A DNA stretch of 64,000 bases, taken from assembly GCA_963971285.1 (NCBI GenBank), contig OZ020261.1:5893983-5957982 (forward strand), written 5' to 3'. Shown piece by piece: positions 21,667 through 33,354 of this stretch. A program made the position numbers and the translations under genes. Source of the DNA: Astropecten irregularis (Eukaryota > Echinodermata > Asteroidea > Paxillosida > Astropectinidae). Every line of letters begins with the position of its first letter. The stretch's first letter is position 1. The notes below the pieces were generated by a model. That model worked only from the letters and a program-made list of their open reading frames with translations. It was not told the DNA's origin and did no database searches.

Positions 21667-22001
21667 ACCAAGTGGCCTAGTGGTTTGGCGTGTCGAACTC
21701 AAGGTCAATCTACAGATTGTGGGTTCGAATCCAGCCATGGGCTAGTGGAGCTTGCGTCCTTGGGCAAGATGCTTTGTTGCATATTGCTTCTCTTCACCAA
21801 GGTGTAAATGGGTACCTGCGAGGGTAGAGATGGCTTTGTGGTTTGTTTGATTAGCCCTGCGCGCTACGGTTGCCATGGCTGTATAAATGCTCACCAGGGA
21901 GTTGAGATGGTTTCAGGAATGTAAATTATGACCCAATGACTAGGGATATTGATAATGTACAGCGCTTTGATCTTCTCAGAATTATTATAATTATTATTAT
22001 C
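21667..22001 (+). mobile_element. tRNA-derived SINE (type V), nearly full copy
   Basis: The tRNA-like head has an A box (tggcctagtgg) and a B box (gggttcgaatcc) at suitable spacing. It is followed by the conserved body (cttgcgtccttgggcaagatg, attgcttctcttcaccaagg, gtaaatgggtacctgcgagg), a tail with tacagcgctttgat, and an ATT-rich end. A second copy lies at 53741-54085. Transcription by RNA polymerase III from the internal promoter is inferred from the boxes. Confidence 0.88.
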
Positions 22002-24014
22002 ATCGCCACAACTTGATTGCAAAGTCACTAAATAATATTTGGTCAACATAACAATACTCAATTTCCATATTTCCCAGCAATAGTTCGCCCACAAATCCAA
22101 ACTGCGAACCCATCAAATATCCACAAGGAAGAGACTCTGATCCTGAATCTACAGAAGTCCCCCAAATGAGGTGTCGATTGGATGGACGCCACTGATATCA
22201 AAGAAAAGACCACGAATATCACCAACACCGAGTTGAAATCCATCATCGGAAAGAATATGACTCCATATATCGGACTCTAGGATCAAACAAAATAGGCCAG
22301 GTTTTTTCTTTAATTGGTTTGCACTCAGGGTGCGTGATTTGGTTACAGCCCACCAGGCGGTTCGCGTTACACGGATTACTTTCAGACAGCAACTGCAGAA
22401 ATCGAATTAGATTCTTCGATACGGGTATATATTCGTGTGTGTCTTGCCGTCATATATTAAATATATAGGCTTCTTATATAATGAACTGTGTGCGACTAAT
22501 TATGCCATTGGATGAGGTTAGGGAATATATTTTATATATAAATGGATGGAGATGTATGTGTAATGTGATGGCTTAGTGATGCATATGATTCAGCATATAG
22601 GTTAGCGTTGGTGGAATAGTAATGTGATGCTAACGCATTCATTGTAATTAAAGATCCATTTTCAAGCAGATTTCTTAAAAAAAAAAAAACATGATTTAAT
22701 ACATGGCGAGATGTTATTGGAAATTCATATGCTTATTAAATGACGTTAAGTACCAATTGTATTAGAATAAGTTCATTTTATTTCAAAATTCTTAGTAATT
22801 CTTATTTTATTAATAATTATGTATAGTGTAATTGTTCAAGTTAATTTAGAAATGTTTTTTTTTTTATTCATAATTGTAAGCACTTTGTATACATAGGCTA
22901 TATGGCCGATCATTGTGAAGCGCTTTTGAATATTGAAAAAAAAATATTTTACTATAGAAATTTTACTATAGTAATAAATGTTAAATGCTATTGATTTTAT
23001 TTTTGTTGCTTTAGGTTTTATGATAAAAACGCAGTGATGTTTGAATGTTATCTTGCCCTATGAATATGCCTAGGCTTACTTAATATGATTTGATTTATAT
23101 GATTTGATTTGACGTTTTTGCTTGTTTTAGTTAAAACTGTAACAGATCTTTAAGCACTTCATACATAACATGCATTGATTACGTCTGAATTATTGTAATT
23201 ATTCATATTTACGTCACGATATACACCTGATTTGATTTGTTAAATATTCATTCCACTACAGTGACGTAGGCAACATCATAGTATTCAAGTCTTGTTCAGA
23301 TTCGATTTCTTTTTCTTTGGCACATACTTATTTTTATACCTAATAGACCGATCAATGTTTACATGCCATCACGCGACGTATAGTGGGTTATTTGTCATCT
23401 CATTTGGCACAGAGCGGTGGTGAAAACATGCAAAGAAGAATATGGACGATATAATAGTCTTTCTTTTCTCGTTTCCTCTGCTGTTCTGGAGCGGACAAAA
23501 TACCCACTATATACCACGTAATATCATGTACACATTAGTCACGCAATCGGTAGACTATGTCCCGCCGTACGCATTTCTTTTTCAACATAATTATGTCATG
23601 TCGAAAAGGTGTGACCTGATATTTTTGAAACGAGGGGAACTGAAACCGCCATGTGACCCAAGTCCACCCTAATGCAACATACTGTTGACTCGTTGCATCC
23701 AAATCTCTAGGACTGTCTCTGGTTTCAAAGGGGGAGGGGATATTTACACTCCCTAGTGGCACAAACTGTTGGAAAGCTCTTTTTTCCAGCTCACAGGAAA
23801 ATTGAGTCGACAGTTCGGCAGGTGCCACTGGCCTGCCTGTGTCTTAAAAGGTTGCTCCTGGCTGATTTTGTTTCATATTCAAATCTCTGGGTACCTTTGA
23901 TTTGTAACGCAATGACCTAGTACACTACAAAGTTCCATAATATGGAATATCATTCTAATGACAGGCTATCTACCTGATTCATTTAGGTGACGATTACCTC
24001 AAGAAAATTTCAGT
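22002..24014. other. No gene recognised; AT-rich 2-kb tract
   Basis: Strongly A+T-rich, with homopolymer runs (for example A13 at about 22677) and phrases such as gtgaagcgcttttgaatattg at 22913 that resemble old retroposon tails. The opposed ORFs at 23442-23672 and 23535-23828 have no recognisable motif. I find no tRNA, rRNA or intact repeat. Confidence 0.4.
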
Positions 24015-24380
24015 TTAAAGATAATATCATACTTTGGTTTTTATCAAAGAAATACAGATTCATGGGCAAAAATATCAAGGAAGATACAGTAACAGTCATC
24101 TGTGAAAATTGTCAGTCCCATACGGTGCCCACTTTTTGAGAAAATCGTGAAAAACGGCCACAGTATTTCTTAAGTCTTGTCTCTTTTATTTTTGATCTTT
24201 TAAAAGATCAAAAAGATTTTCTGTCGTTGTTTTACTAATTTCTGGATAAATACACCATTTCAGGCAGAAACATTTTAACGGTAGGTTTCTACCATCACCA
24301 TCTTCATACCCTGTAAGTTATACGTAAATCTGTGAACATTTCTGTTTTGGTTTCTTACCAAAGTATGATACTACCTTTAA
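24015..24380 (+). mobile_element. Family A MITE, full copy
   Basis: Starts ttaaagataatatcatactttgg and ends ccaaagtatgatactacctttaa. Complete, with the ttttaaaagatc centre intact and TTAA at both edges. Confidence 0.93.
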
Positions 24381-25865
24381 AGTTTAATATGTCCTTTTGT
24401 GTATCTAAAACCCAGAATTTTCAGTGTTTATTAAGGTTTCACTAAATGCTGTTGCTCTATATATGATGTTATATTGTACTAATGTAATTCAGCTTAATGC
24501 TATGTAATTTTGTGTATCTAAAATTGAATTTCTTTTTATCACCTTCAGAAATCAGTGTTTATTAAAGTCTCGTGTCTTTGGTGTTATTTTGTTTTATTGG
24601 ATTGATGTAGACAAGATGATTTTCCTACTGGACAATAAAATGAAATAAATGAAATTTTGGGTTTGATGAGAATTTAGGAAAATTCCGGACTGTCATGTTC
24701 AAGTTAGATGGAAGAAGACCACATTTTCGTAAAATTTTTATGTGATTTGCAGTAATTACGTCTTAGGAAAAACAACATTTTAAATGATGAAATTATAAAA
24801 TGATAAGTCTTGAAATGATTTATAAAATAAAAATTTAATACCAAAACTGAGTTCTCGTTACAATTATTCAAACAAATTTATCTGAAAAGTCTTTGTTTAA
24901 AATTAATTAATCTAAAATCAATCACGTCGAGAGCCGTATACCCAGTTGACGGTCTACAATTTCATCTGTTTCTAACCTTAAATTTCAGCAATAATAAAGC
25001 TGGGGTATCTTTAACCGATGTGTTTAATAGCTCCATGCTTTACCCCCATGTGAGGTGAGGAGATGTGATAACAAGACAACCAGCAGCGGGCAAAAGGAAA
25101 CGAAGGGACGGCAGAGTTATCTCAAGGAAAACCCGCTATTAAACCCCCGTGGGGAACAAACACAGATTATCCAGGACTGAAAAAAAAAGGCAAAACAGGG
25201 CGATAAAAACAAAATACAGGACTGTTATTATGGCTTACAAACGAGGATAGAAGTTAGTACAGCTAAGAGGCATAAATGGGTTGTCTTGATGATGATGTGG
25301 TGAAATTTATGGACAAGCAAGTGGGCGAAAGGATCCGGCTTGTGCGGATATTGGAGAGGATGTGAACTCAAAAGGGGAAGAGCGAGGAAATAGCACCAGA
25401 CGGAGTGCGACAAAACAAACCCCAATAGCTCCTGTACAAGACATCTCTATAAATCTTCCACAATTCTTATATCAGTATAGAAGAAACCTAGAAGTGCTTG
25501 TTACATTCAAATGATATATGAGAAGTTGGGATGGACAATGACAATCATGACAGAATGGTGTAAATGAATGGATATGGAAGATACAAGACTGCAATGGCAG
25601 CCTGGTGTTAAATTTACACCACTTGTGTCAAACTCTATTCAATGGTGATTATATGCGACCCTGTGTCTCACGAGAAGTAAGAAGTGGCTAGGTGCCCTGG
25701 AAGAGTGTACATCTATCAGTTGCTGGCTGACATCATGCCATACAAATGCTCTGTCAACTATCTTTCTGGTGGAATTAATATCTCAAATAATATCATTCGT
25801 ATGATTTTGAAATGACATAATTTTATCCATCATGACAATACAAACAGCACCCTTGTGTATCTTTA
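24381..25865. other. No gene recognised; possible retroposon tail at 24600-24660
   Basis: At 24630-24655 the sequence ctggacaataaaatgaaataaatgaaat contains polyadenylation-like AATAAA words and looks like the 3' end of a LINE or of a transcript. No ORF leads to it. The stretch at 25030-25200 is GC-richer and unique-looking. Confidence 0.35.
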
Positions 25866-26312
25866 CAGGGTGTCCCAAAAACCCTGCAACACTAACTCTT
25901 GTGTCGAAGACCATTATATGACAATTAAACTGTTTATCACTTCAAGATTCAGACATGTGATACAACTATGTATTGGCTAACACCATGTAGAATTTCAGCA
26001 AAATTGGACTAAAATTGAGTGAAAAAACTAAGACTGAATTACCCAACCTCAAAACCCGAAAAAAACATCTTTCTTTCATACACATTATGTGTATATTGAC
26101 CACTATAAGTGTTATCCTTGCAAAGTTGTTTTTAAGGAGTACTCTTTCAATTGGTCGTATTTTCGCCAAATTTCAGCCCCAATATGCTTAAATTCTACAT
26201 GGTGATGGCCAAGACATGGTTGTATCACATATCTAAATATTGCAATGATAAATAGTTTAATTTTAACATAATGGGTCCGGACATAGTGTTGCGTTTTTTC
26301 TGGGACACCCTG
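25866..26312. mobile_element. Family M mariner-like MITE, complete
   Basis: 447 bp with inverted ends cagggtgtcccaaaaa and ttctgggacaccctg, flanked by TA on both sides (25864-25865 and 26313-26314). These are hallmarks of the Tc1/mariner superfamily. Much of the interior is also inverted (tcaagattcagacatgtgat facing atcacatatctaaatattgca). It encodes no transposase, so it must be mobilised in trans. The small ORFs at 25966-26169 and 26112-26390 are within the repeat. Confidence 0.9.
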
Positions 26313-26689
26313 TACAGTGCATAGTCTGACCATGGCACTGCTGTGATAGCAGTGGAACTCAAAATGCGTACACAGATACAAAGGGAACATACATGTGCAA
26401 TTGGGAGATGATATGAGATGAGGTGTTATTCGAACGACAGGTGGAAATCATATGGATTTACGTTAGATGGCGTTTACAAACGTCGCGTGAAAAGAAGACG
26501 TGACAATCAGCATTCTAGGGCAATGGTTATAAGTTATTAGGAAATACAGCTTATTATTGACCGAGAGAGGGCGCTATTGAACGCCATCTTGTTGAGGTAC
26601 AGAAAAGGGAAAACACCTGAATACATAACTTTGTATGAAGTTTATCAATAAATATCAATTCCAACGATTCAATCAGTTCTTTGTCCATT

Positions 26690-26775
26690 CCACTCATTCA
26701 ATTTTAATAATCAAATAGCCACAAGGAAAACTGACTGAAGTTTAAAGTCATTCAAACGTGAACATTCGAATCCCG
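26690..26775 (-). mobile_element. tRNA-derived SINE fragment (type T)
   Basis: Contains caaatagccacaaggaaaac, agtttaaagtcattcaa and cgaatcccgct, matching in order the element at 43440-43610 (aaccacaagggaaactcatt ... cattttaaagtg ... gggattcgaacc). The head beyond the B box is missing. Confidence 0.55.
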
Positions 26776-27120
26776 CTACAGTCAATTTGTCTTTGTTCAC
26801 TTTTAAATTTCAATGAATCCATTCAATTTTGTTAACGGTAATCTTTCGATTAGTGGTTGTACAATAATGTACACTAGTACTGGCAACCATAAAACTAATG
26901 TTTTGTGGATCAAAACCGAATACTGAAAAATCGAACAATACAAAAATGCATCGAATACAGAATCGATTAATCGATAAATTGATTATGATGATTCTTGAAC
27001 AGTATTTAGCCGCTGCAATGACCAGCGAACTCACTGGTTCGTGATTGGGTTAGTGTTAAACGTAGATTCGCTTCGTATGTTGGTACTTTTCTATAATTAT
27101 CTGAGCAAAAGTTCAATTTC
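26776..27120. other. No gene recognised
   Basis: A+T-rich. The minus-strand ORF at 26810-27034 is low-information. There is an atcgat-rich stretch around 26960. Confidence 0.35.
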
Positions 27121-27706
27121 TTGCCTGAGCAATCAGCGGCGTATCTACGAGTAGATAGGAGGACACGGGAAGTGTCTTCTCACCGCGGTGTTTTCAACAG
27201 ACTTCAACGGGGATTGCCCTTCGGCGTGGCCGGCTCCACGTTACCCAGACCGGCCCGTCTGTCGCGCTCACGTTACCGCCTCGCCAGCCAGAAACCGCTC
27301 CTAAACCGCCTCCACAGGCTACTAAAACAGCCAGCAACGCCGCCGTGAATCGCGCCAGAGAGCCCGGCCAGAGCCAGTCCACAGACCCAGTCCTGGCTCG
27401 GGACAATTTTTCTACGCGTAGCACAGGGGCCGACCCTAATCCCAGCCTCCGTTTTTGAGGAGCACTTTGCCCGTCTGGCGTGCTGAAGTTGGAGCGCCTA
27501 CAGGTATAATCGGAGGCACGGTGATGTATGAGGTATATGTCTTGGCGTCGGGCAGAAGGTTGAGTGCCTGTAATACTGCTTGCCGAGGCTGTTATTCGCT
27601 TCAACCACGTGGCATCAATGACCGCAATGTCTTCATTATTTCTTAACAGGTCCTGTATCATGCTGTAGGCCAATCGCGGGATGGAATTCGCTTTAATTTC
27701 ATTTTT
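27121..27706. other. GC-rich patch with two competing exon-like frames
   Basis: Base composition switches sharply to GC-rich from about 27150 to 27480. On the plus strand a frame is open from 27159 to a TGA at 27456-27458, giving a Pro/Ala/Thr-rich peptide (PPRQPETAPKPPPQATKTASNAAVN). On the minus strand a frame is open from 27706 down to 27194. It starts ANSIPRLAYSMIQDLLRNNEDI and later holds a hydrophobic stretch (ARFTAALLAVLVACGGG). Both cannot be right over the same bases. I recognise neither protein and see no clear splice sites. It could be a diverged exon, a transposon gene piece or a promoter island. Confidence 0.25.
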
Positions 27707-28319
27707 CTATCTCTCTCTATAAATGTTTAAAGCCCTGCCTATTTTTGTCTACTTCATCTTTTCCTGAAAACCTGCCCATATTTCCTAACCTTTATACATC
27801 TCCGAATCTGATGTCCTCCTCCACCGTGCCATCCGCCGGGATTTCTCGTGGGTTCCTTGACCTGCACCGCCCCGTATACCTGTGGGGTGTTTGGCACGGT
27901 CATGTTTCGGCTCCCGTAACATGAGGCCGCCGAGATAGGCCATTTCCTCCCCTGGCATTTTCAGCTAATTTGATGAGCCTCAACCACAAACAGAGCAGGA
28001 GACACTGGTATTGATCTCGGCCCATGGATGAGATAATTTTCTGTGATTGTGCTGTGCACGGCACTTTTCTGTGAGTGGAAGCTCACAAACAGACCTGTAA
28101 AGAATACACTCCAGTATATAAACTTGGCCAATACATAAAGTAACTGTGCTAAGACACGCAATGAAACATGTGGATGATATGGACGATTTTTTGCTTAGGC
28201 AATTGTTTTAGACCTAGTTGCTCCAAAAATTGCCTTTTTTTCAAGGGGAAGTTGGGACGAAATAAGATGCAAACAATTTGACAATGCTCATAAAAGACAT
28301 GTCTGATTAGAAAAACGTT
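27707..28319. other. No gene recognised
   Basis: Short ORFs only (27961-28161 minus). Composition returns to the local average. No shared repeat found. Confidence 0.35.
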
Positions 28320-28435
28320 GAAAAATGAATACACAAGCATGCCTACAGCGGGATTCGAACCAAGGGCCTCCGGAATACCATACCGGCACTCTACCAACTG
28401 AGCTACCCAGCCCTATATTGGTGGTGTCCCTAATA
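28320..28435 (-). mobile_element. tRNA-derived SINE head (type T)
   Basis: Read on the minus strand it begins ggacaccaccaatatagggc and has an A box (tagctcagttggtag), an anticodon-arm-like ccgg...ccgg stem and a B box (ggttcgaatccc). The acceptor arms do not pair and the T stem is poor, so it is a tRNA-derived retroposon or pseudogene rather than a working tRNA. The part around the B box also appears at 43560-43605. Confidence 0.65.
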
Positions 28436-28796
28436 GTCAGTTAGCTTGGTTTGTTTGGCAGTCAGACCCTATAAAACCACTCACAACTGACTACTCACAA
28501 ACTGTATCCCAAGGATCATTAAAGATACGCGCAGCATTAGCCATGCTGCAACCAGAGAAAGGGTACATGGTGGAAAGACTTTGGACAGTTTTTGTGTTCT
28601 TGTTTGCTCCAGAAATTGCTCTTATTTGCCAGATCTCAAGATACATAGAAAAGCAATTCTTTGAAAAATGGCTCCATTTGTTAAAATGGACTCTGCCTCC
28701 ATGTCTAAACCTGCATTGTAGAGATAACCGGCATGAATTTGACTGGTTATATTGAGGGCGGTGTTTCGGCAGACTGTTACAATTTTGTACTCAAAA

Positions 28797-28940
28797 CGGG
28801 AGACTTTGGAAAATCGGTGTTCAAGTAAACAGCGCACGCGCACGCAATTGTGAGCATACGCGCGTTGTTTAGCGCGTGCGTGCGCATGCGCTGTTGTGCG
28901 TGCGCATGCGCTGTTGACCGATTCTCCAAAGTCTCCCATT
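28797..28940. mobile_element. Family G GC-rich hairpin element
   Basis: Ends acgggagactttgga and tctccaaagtctcccatt are inverted, with inner arms aagtaaacagcgcacgcgc facing gcgcatgcgctgttgaccg. The centre is nearly all alternating purine-pyrimidine, including gcgcgtgcgtgcgcatgcgc. Confidence 0.88.
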
Positions 28941-29604
28941 GTACACTCAATCTCAATGCATAATAGCACGAACCGAGACAAAGAAAATCAACCGTTTCTC
29001 CCATTTGTTTCTTTACAACTTAGGGCACTATTACATTTCAAGAATCCATGATTGTAGGAGTACTGTATCTGTGATGTGTTCCTGTTTATCACTTTCATGG
29101 GCCATGTACAAAGATCGCCTGTCTATGGGATTTTATGTACAACTTTCATAGCACAGTGTCCCACAAGGCACTTCTCATGTATCTTCACTGCACACTTCCG
29201 GTCCATCTGCAGCCAGAGGTTCTATGCCCGACCAGACGAAAACATATTGACCTTTGGCATAATTTAGATGTTGTCGCCACACACAGTGATAGTGCGTAGG
29301 CCTATAATTATATCGAAACAAACTAAACCAATGGATGTCAACCCACTCAATGTGCTTGGCCAATTTGTCTCATATCTGGACTGCATGTGCCGACTGATGT
29401 CCATTGCTGGCGGTGGCATTTTATTAAGACGTGTGAAATAAAAATGTCATAACTGTGACGTGAAGTGAAGTGGCGTCAGCTCTTGTCTTCCATAATGTTT
29501 ATATTAGTTATTGGTTTTTCCATGCGCGCAGTACAATAACACAAATTTGAGCAAAAATGAAATTATTACAACTTGTGTTCAAAAGGGAGAGAACCTTCCC
29601 ATGG
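28941..29604. other. No gene recognised
   Basis: Overlapping ORFs (28939-29151, 29076-29267, minus 29175-29363) show no domain. No shared repeat. Confidence 0.35.
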
Positions 29605-29950
29605 TTAAAGGTAGTATCATACTTTAGTTTTTGTCAAAGAAGTACAGATTCATGGGCAAAAATAACAAGGAAGATACAGTAACAGTCATCTGTGAAAATT
29701 TCAGTCCCATACGGTGCCCACCTTTTGAGAAAATCGTGAAAAACGTATTTTCTCTTTTATTTTTGACCTTTTAAAAGATCAAAAAGATTGTCGGTCGTTG
29801 TTTTACTAATTTCTGGATAAATACACCATTTCAGGCGGAAAGATTGTAACGGTAGGTTTCTACTAGCATCATCAGCATACCCTGCAAGTTATACGTAAAT
29901 ATGTGAATATTTCTGTTTTGGTTCCTTACCAAAGTATGATACTACCTTAA
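29605..29950 (+). mobile_element. Family A MITE, full copy
   Basis: Starts ttaaaggtagtatcatacttt and ends tatgatactaccttaa. A small deletion in the middle removes the segment between gaaaaacg and tattttctctttta. The next A copy follows 98 bp downstream in the same orientation. Confidence 0.92.
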
Positions 29951-30048
29951 ACACTAAATGAAATTTCTCTCTTTTTTTTATTTCAGCATGAAACAAACTC
30001 TTCAGATTTGGATCAATATTTCAATGTAGGCCTACCAAATGTTACCCC

Positions 30049-30410
30049 TAAAGCTAATATCATACGGTAGATTTTGTCAAAGAAATACAGATTCATGGGC
30101 AGAAGTATCAAGACAGATACAGTAACAGTCATCTGTGAAATTCCCAGTCCCATACGGGGCCAACTTTTTGAGAAAACATTAAAAAACGACCACGGATTTA
30201 CCTTAGTCTTTTTACCGTTTCTTTTTTTAATCTTTTAAATATCGAAAATATTTTCGGTCGTTGTTTTACTAGTTTCTAGGATAAAAACACCTTTTCAGGC
30301 AGACAAATGTTAACATTATCTTTCCACCAGCACCACCACCATAGGTTATACGTAAATCTGTGAACATTTCTGTTTTGGTTTCCTACCAAAGTATGATACT
30401 ATACCTTTAA
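30049..30410 (+). mobile_element. Family A MITE, full, diverged copy
   Basis: Starts cctaaagctaatatcatacgg and ends ccaaagtatgatactatacctttaa. More diverged than its neighbour at 29605: the central palindrome is broken (ttttaaatatcgaaa) and the left TTAA is lost. Confidence 0.88.
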
Positions 30411-30647
30411 ACGTCCATGTGCAATTTGGAACTCCATGCCACAAAACACAACTTACGCATACCTTGAAGTGCTGCAGTTTTACGTTTCATATAATTTTTT
30501 TTTTTCAGAGTAATTGTAATACATCAAATTAAAATGAGGGCATGTCTGTGTGGAATAAGACCGCCTATTGTACGAAACACAATGGGTTCTACGGAAGCAC
30601 CTATGTGAGTCATCACATGCAAATAAATTGATAACAGCCGTGCCAGG
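30411..30647. other. No gene recognised
   Basis: A short interval between MITEs. A minus-strand ORF at 30480-30752 overlaps the following MITE. Confidence 0.35.
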
Positions 30648-31016
30648 TTCAAGGTATAAAACATGATAAGTAATGAATAGCAGAACAGTACTCACACTTT
30701 GTCTGATCCAGTACGTACATGAAATAATAACCATGTGAAAACTTGAGCTCAATCGGACATTTGAGTCACGAGAAAATAGCGAAAATGAGACTCATTTTTT
30801 TTATTTTTAAGACATGAAGAATGGTTTTGATCTTATCCGGAGACCAAAACTGTTTTCGGTCCTTGTTTGAGTAATTTCTGGATAGGTACACCATTTCAGG
30901 CAGAAATATTTTAACGGTATGTTTCTATCAGCCCCATCTTCATATCATGAAAGATATATGTAAATCTGTGAACATTTCTATTTGTGTATGTTACCAATCA
31001 TGTGCTGTATCTTTAA
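30648..31016 (+). mobile_element. Family B MITE, uninterrupted copy
   Basis: Starts ttcaaggtataaaacatgat and ends catgtgctgtatctttaa. The B-specific left half (gcagaacagtactcacac, cttgagctcaatcggacatt, gagtcacgag) joins the A-like right half (tttctggataggtacaccat, ttaacggtatgtttctatc, gtaaatctgtgaacatttct). It serves as the reference for the interrupted copy at 14180. Confidence 0.85.
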
Positions 31017-31286
31017 TACAAAGAAAGGGCACCATTTCGAAATAGATTTCAACCACTGACAATTTGTATCGTGGGCGTTCTATTTATAGCGCCCTGTGTC
31101 TGAAATTAGAAATATAAACCAGGACAGTGTCTTGTCCCAGCTGTTTGTGTGCATGGTAACTCGAGCTAGGGCACGCTTAGTTAAACACTTGCATATTTTA
31201 CCGTTATGTTGGCATCGCGTTGACTTAATTTGCCTTTGCGAGCCGACGGGTCTTGGTGCCAGTCGGACTAGGAGGGATGTATCAAT
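31017..31286. other. No gene recognised
   Basis: The plus-strand ORF at 31096-31302 runs into family H. No motif. Confidence 0.35.
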
Positions 31287-31416
31287 GGGTGCATTCGTTT
31301 AGCTTCACCGGGTCGACACCAGTCAACCTCGTCCCCATTCTCTCGCTTGTTTTGTGCAGTATAGCACGACCATTCCAAGTAAGGGCTGACCCGAGGGAAG
31401 CTAAACGACTGCACCC
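31287..31416 (-). mobile_element. Family H short inverted-repeat element
   Basis: Ends gggtgcattcgtttagct and agctaaacgactgcaccc. The interior gtcgacaccagtcaacctcg ... gtatagcacgaccattcc is the reverse complement of the 10544 copy. The overlapping ORFs are shadows. Confidence 0.88.
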
Positions 31417-31494
31417 TATTATGACATTGTTGAGGGTCGAGAGTGTAACTCATTGAGGGCGGCAAACGCACCGGTCCGTCGCTGTGTGACGTCA

Positions 31495-31720
31495 TAATTG
31501 GCCTTTACGAAAAGAGGCTTGTGGCTAGGCTTGGGGGTTATTTTGCCATCGCCATTTTGTGTCCTAAATGAAGTGAAGGGCTTGAGATACACGACGAAGA
31601 GCCTTTCTTCGGCTTCGCCATTTATGTGGTCCAATCCTTTCATTTCGTTTTGTTCGGGAACCCAAGTGGCGATACAGAAAGAAATCCAAAGCCTCGTCTC
31701 AAGCCTCAATTTGTACCTCA
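31495..31720 (+). repeat. Dispersed repeat N, copy 1
   Basis: Contains gtcctaaatgaagtgaaggg, cttgagatacacgacgaag, cttcggcttcgcc and ggtccaatcctttcatttcg. The reverse complement of the same sequence, with the same order of blocks, lies at 36175-36325. Inner inverted words (cgaagagcc...ggcttcg) suggest a hairpin. The ORFs across it have diverged differently in the two copies, so coding is unlikely. Confidence 0.7.
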
Positions 31721-32197
31721 CTGGAAAAAGGGGTGGTATGTTTGCTGCCACCAAGCGGTTCACATTGGCCTAGGATCACGTGGCAACAGCTCGTGTTCAA
31801 TTCAAATACCATTTTGGTTACATGCTCTAAAAAACAAACAAATAATATCTCTCCACCGTTTTCTCGAGAGAACCAAAATAACAATCCAGCGATAATTTCG
31901 GATACGAGCTGTTTGGACGGAAATATCAGGGCTTCATAACTTTCAGCAAAACTATCAATTCTGCATGTCCATAACATGTGTAACCTAAAACCATGCATCT
32001 AGTAAGGTAACCAGAAAGTAATTTAAATCCACATTTCTCAGGAAAATGTTTGCATGGATTGAACTCTGCAAATGAACGAAGCTTCCATATTTCCAATAAC
32101 TATACAACGGTGATGGAAAATAAAAGCCCGAATACGATGTAGGCCAATGTAAGTTCTAAATAAGACTAGAAGCTATCCATAGTGGTAGTACTTAAAT
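31721..32197. other. No gene recognised
   Basis: Overlapping ORFs on both strands (31626-31895, 31699-31998, 31733-31939) lack domains. Confidence 0.35.
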
Positions 32198-32449
32198 AAG
32201 GTAGGTTTGCAGTGACACCATATAATCTCTTCTGTGAGAGTGTGGGTGGTTCTGAGAAGAACCGTTGGTATTATCTCGACGTTCCGAATTAACAGTGTGC
32301 TCTGTTCGTCCTCAGGAGGGTAAAGTCTGTTACCCTCCTGAAGATGAACAGAGCACACTGTTCTGAACGTCGAGATAATACCAACGGTTCTTTTCAGAAC
32401 CACACACTCTCAAAGAAGAGATCACATGGTGTCACTGCAAACCTACCTT
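32198..32449. mobile_element. Family S long hairpin, 252 bp
   Basis: Two arms of about 115 bp are near-perfect reverse complements. aaggtaggtttgcagtgaca on the left meets tgtcactgcaaacctacctt on the right, through ggttattatctcgacgttc-type words, down to a loop of about 15 bases near 32325. Transcription would give a long double-stranded hairpin. It looks like a foldback transposon. No other complete copy is in this window. Confidence 0.9.
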
Positions 32450-32589
32450 CTTTTAACATACGTTCTCACACACTAGTGCCCTTATACGAATGAACCAACG
32501 CTTTTAGTGCAGTATCGCACGAATACAGAAACACGTATTCACCGTATACCAAAATGGTACCGAAACAAAATGAAGTCACACGAAGTCCC

Positions 32590-32733
32590 AATGGGAGACT
32601 TTTGAGAACCGGTCTTCGAGTCAACAGCGCACGCGCACGCACGCGCAAAACAACGCGCGCATGCTCACAATTGCGCAAGCAGGGTTTGCGCGTGGGCTGT
32701 CGACTCAAGACCGACTCTCCAAAGTCTCCCATT
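32590..32733. mobile_element. Family G GC-rich hairpin element
   Basis: Ends aatgggagacttttgagaacc and ctctccaaagtctcccatt are inverted. Inner arms cgagtcaacagcgcacgcgc and gcgcgtgggctgtcgactc face each other. The centre holds cacgcacgcgcaaaacaacgcgcgc. Confidence 0.88.
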
Positions 32734-33113
32734 ATCTAGAACACGTCCAAGTAGTAAACATTTCACGAATTCACTTCAGCTACGAATTCTATATTTTTTT
32801 TAATGGTTCGCAAAACCACCTGCATCTAATGTGCTAGCGAGAAAATTATGACAGACGTGGCCATTAGTGGCAGCATGAATTGGGGTAATGTTGTTATTAT
32901 AGCGTGGCTGCGGTAGCCTGTCTCCTGTTAGTTAAATCTGTGGGCATATTTCCTGTCTATTCTGTCCTGTGCATTTCATAGGCATGCCTCGTCAAAGGTT
33001 CAATCAAAGGAAAAAATGAAGTAGGGGTCGTTTTCTAAAACTACCCCTAATGTTCCATGTTTTAGAAACGAGTATAAACATTCAAATATCACCAAATAAC
33101 CACAAATGGCCTG
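32734..33113. other. No gene recognised
   Basis: Unique-looking sequence with no supported feature. Confidence 0.35.
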
Positions 33114-33354
33114 GGGCCAATTTCATAGAGCTGCTTAAGCTCCAAAATTTGCTTAAGCACCAAAAACCTTGGTAAATAAAACCAGTATGACAGCCAAAAC
33201 TCCTTGTGAATGTTATACTCAGCAAACAATGGTCGAATACAAGTCCAAAGCAGTAAACACCACATGAATATTTGGTCAGTAATATTGTCTAATGAAGGAA
33301 AACATTTCGTGCTTAAGCAAAATCGTTGCTTAATCGGCTCTATGAAATTGGCCC
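33114..33354. mobile_element. Family F MITE with CTG target duplication
   Basis: 241 bp. Ends gggccaatttcatagagct and ggctctatgaaattggccc are inverted, followed inward by gcttaagc words. Flanked by CTG at 33111-33113 and CTG at 33355-33357, a 3-bp target duplication. It shares its terminal design with the 2.28-kb element at 44357-46633. Confidence 0.88.

Noticed and set aside
28320-28435. A functional tRNA gene on the minus strand
   Set aside because: A and B boxes are present, but the acceptor stem does not pair and the T stem is poor. A tRNA-derived SINE fits better.
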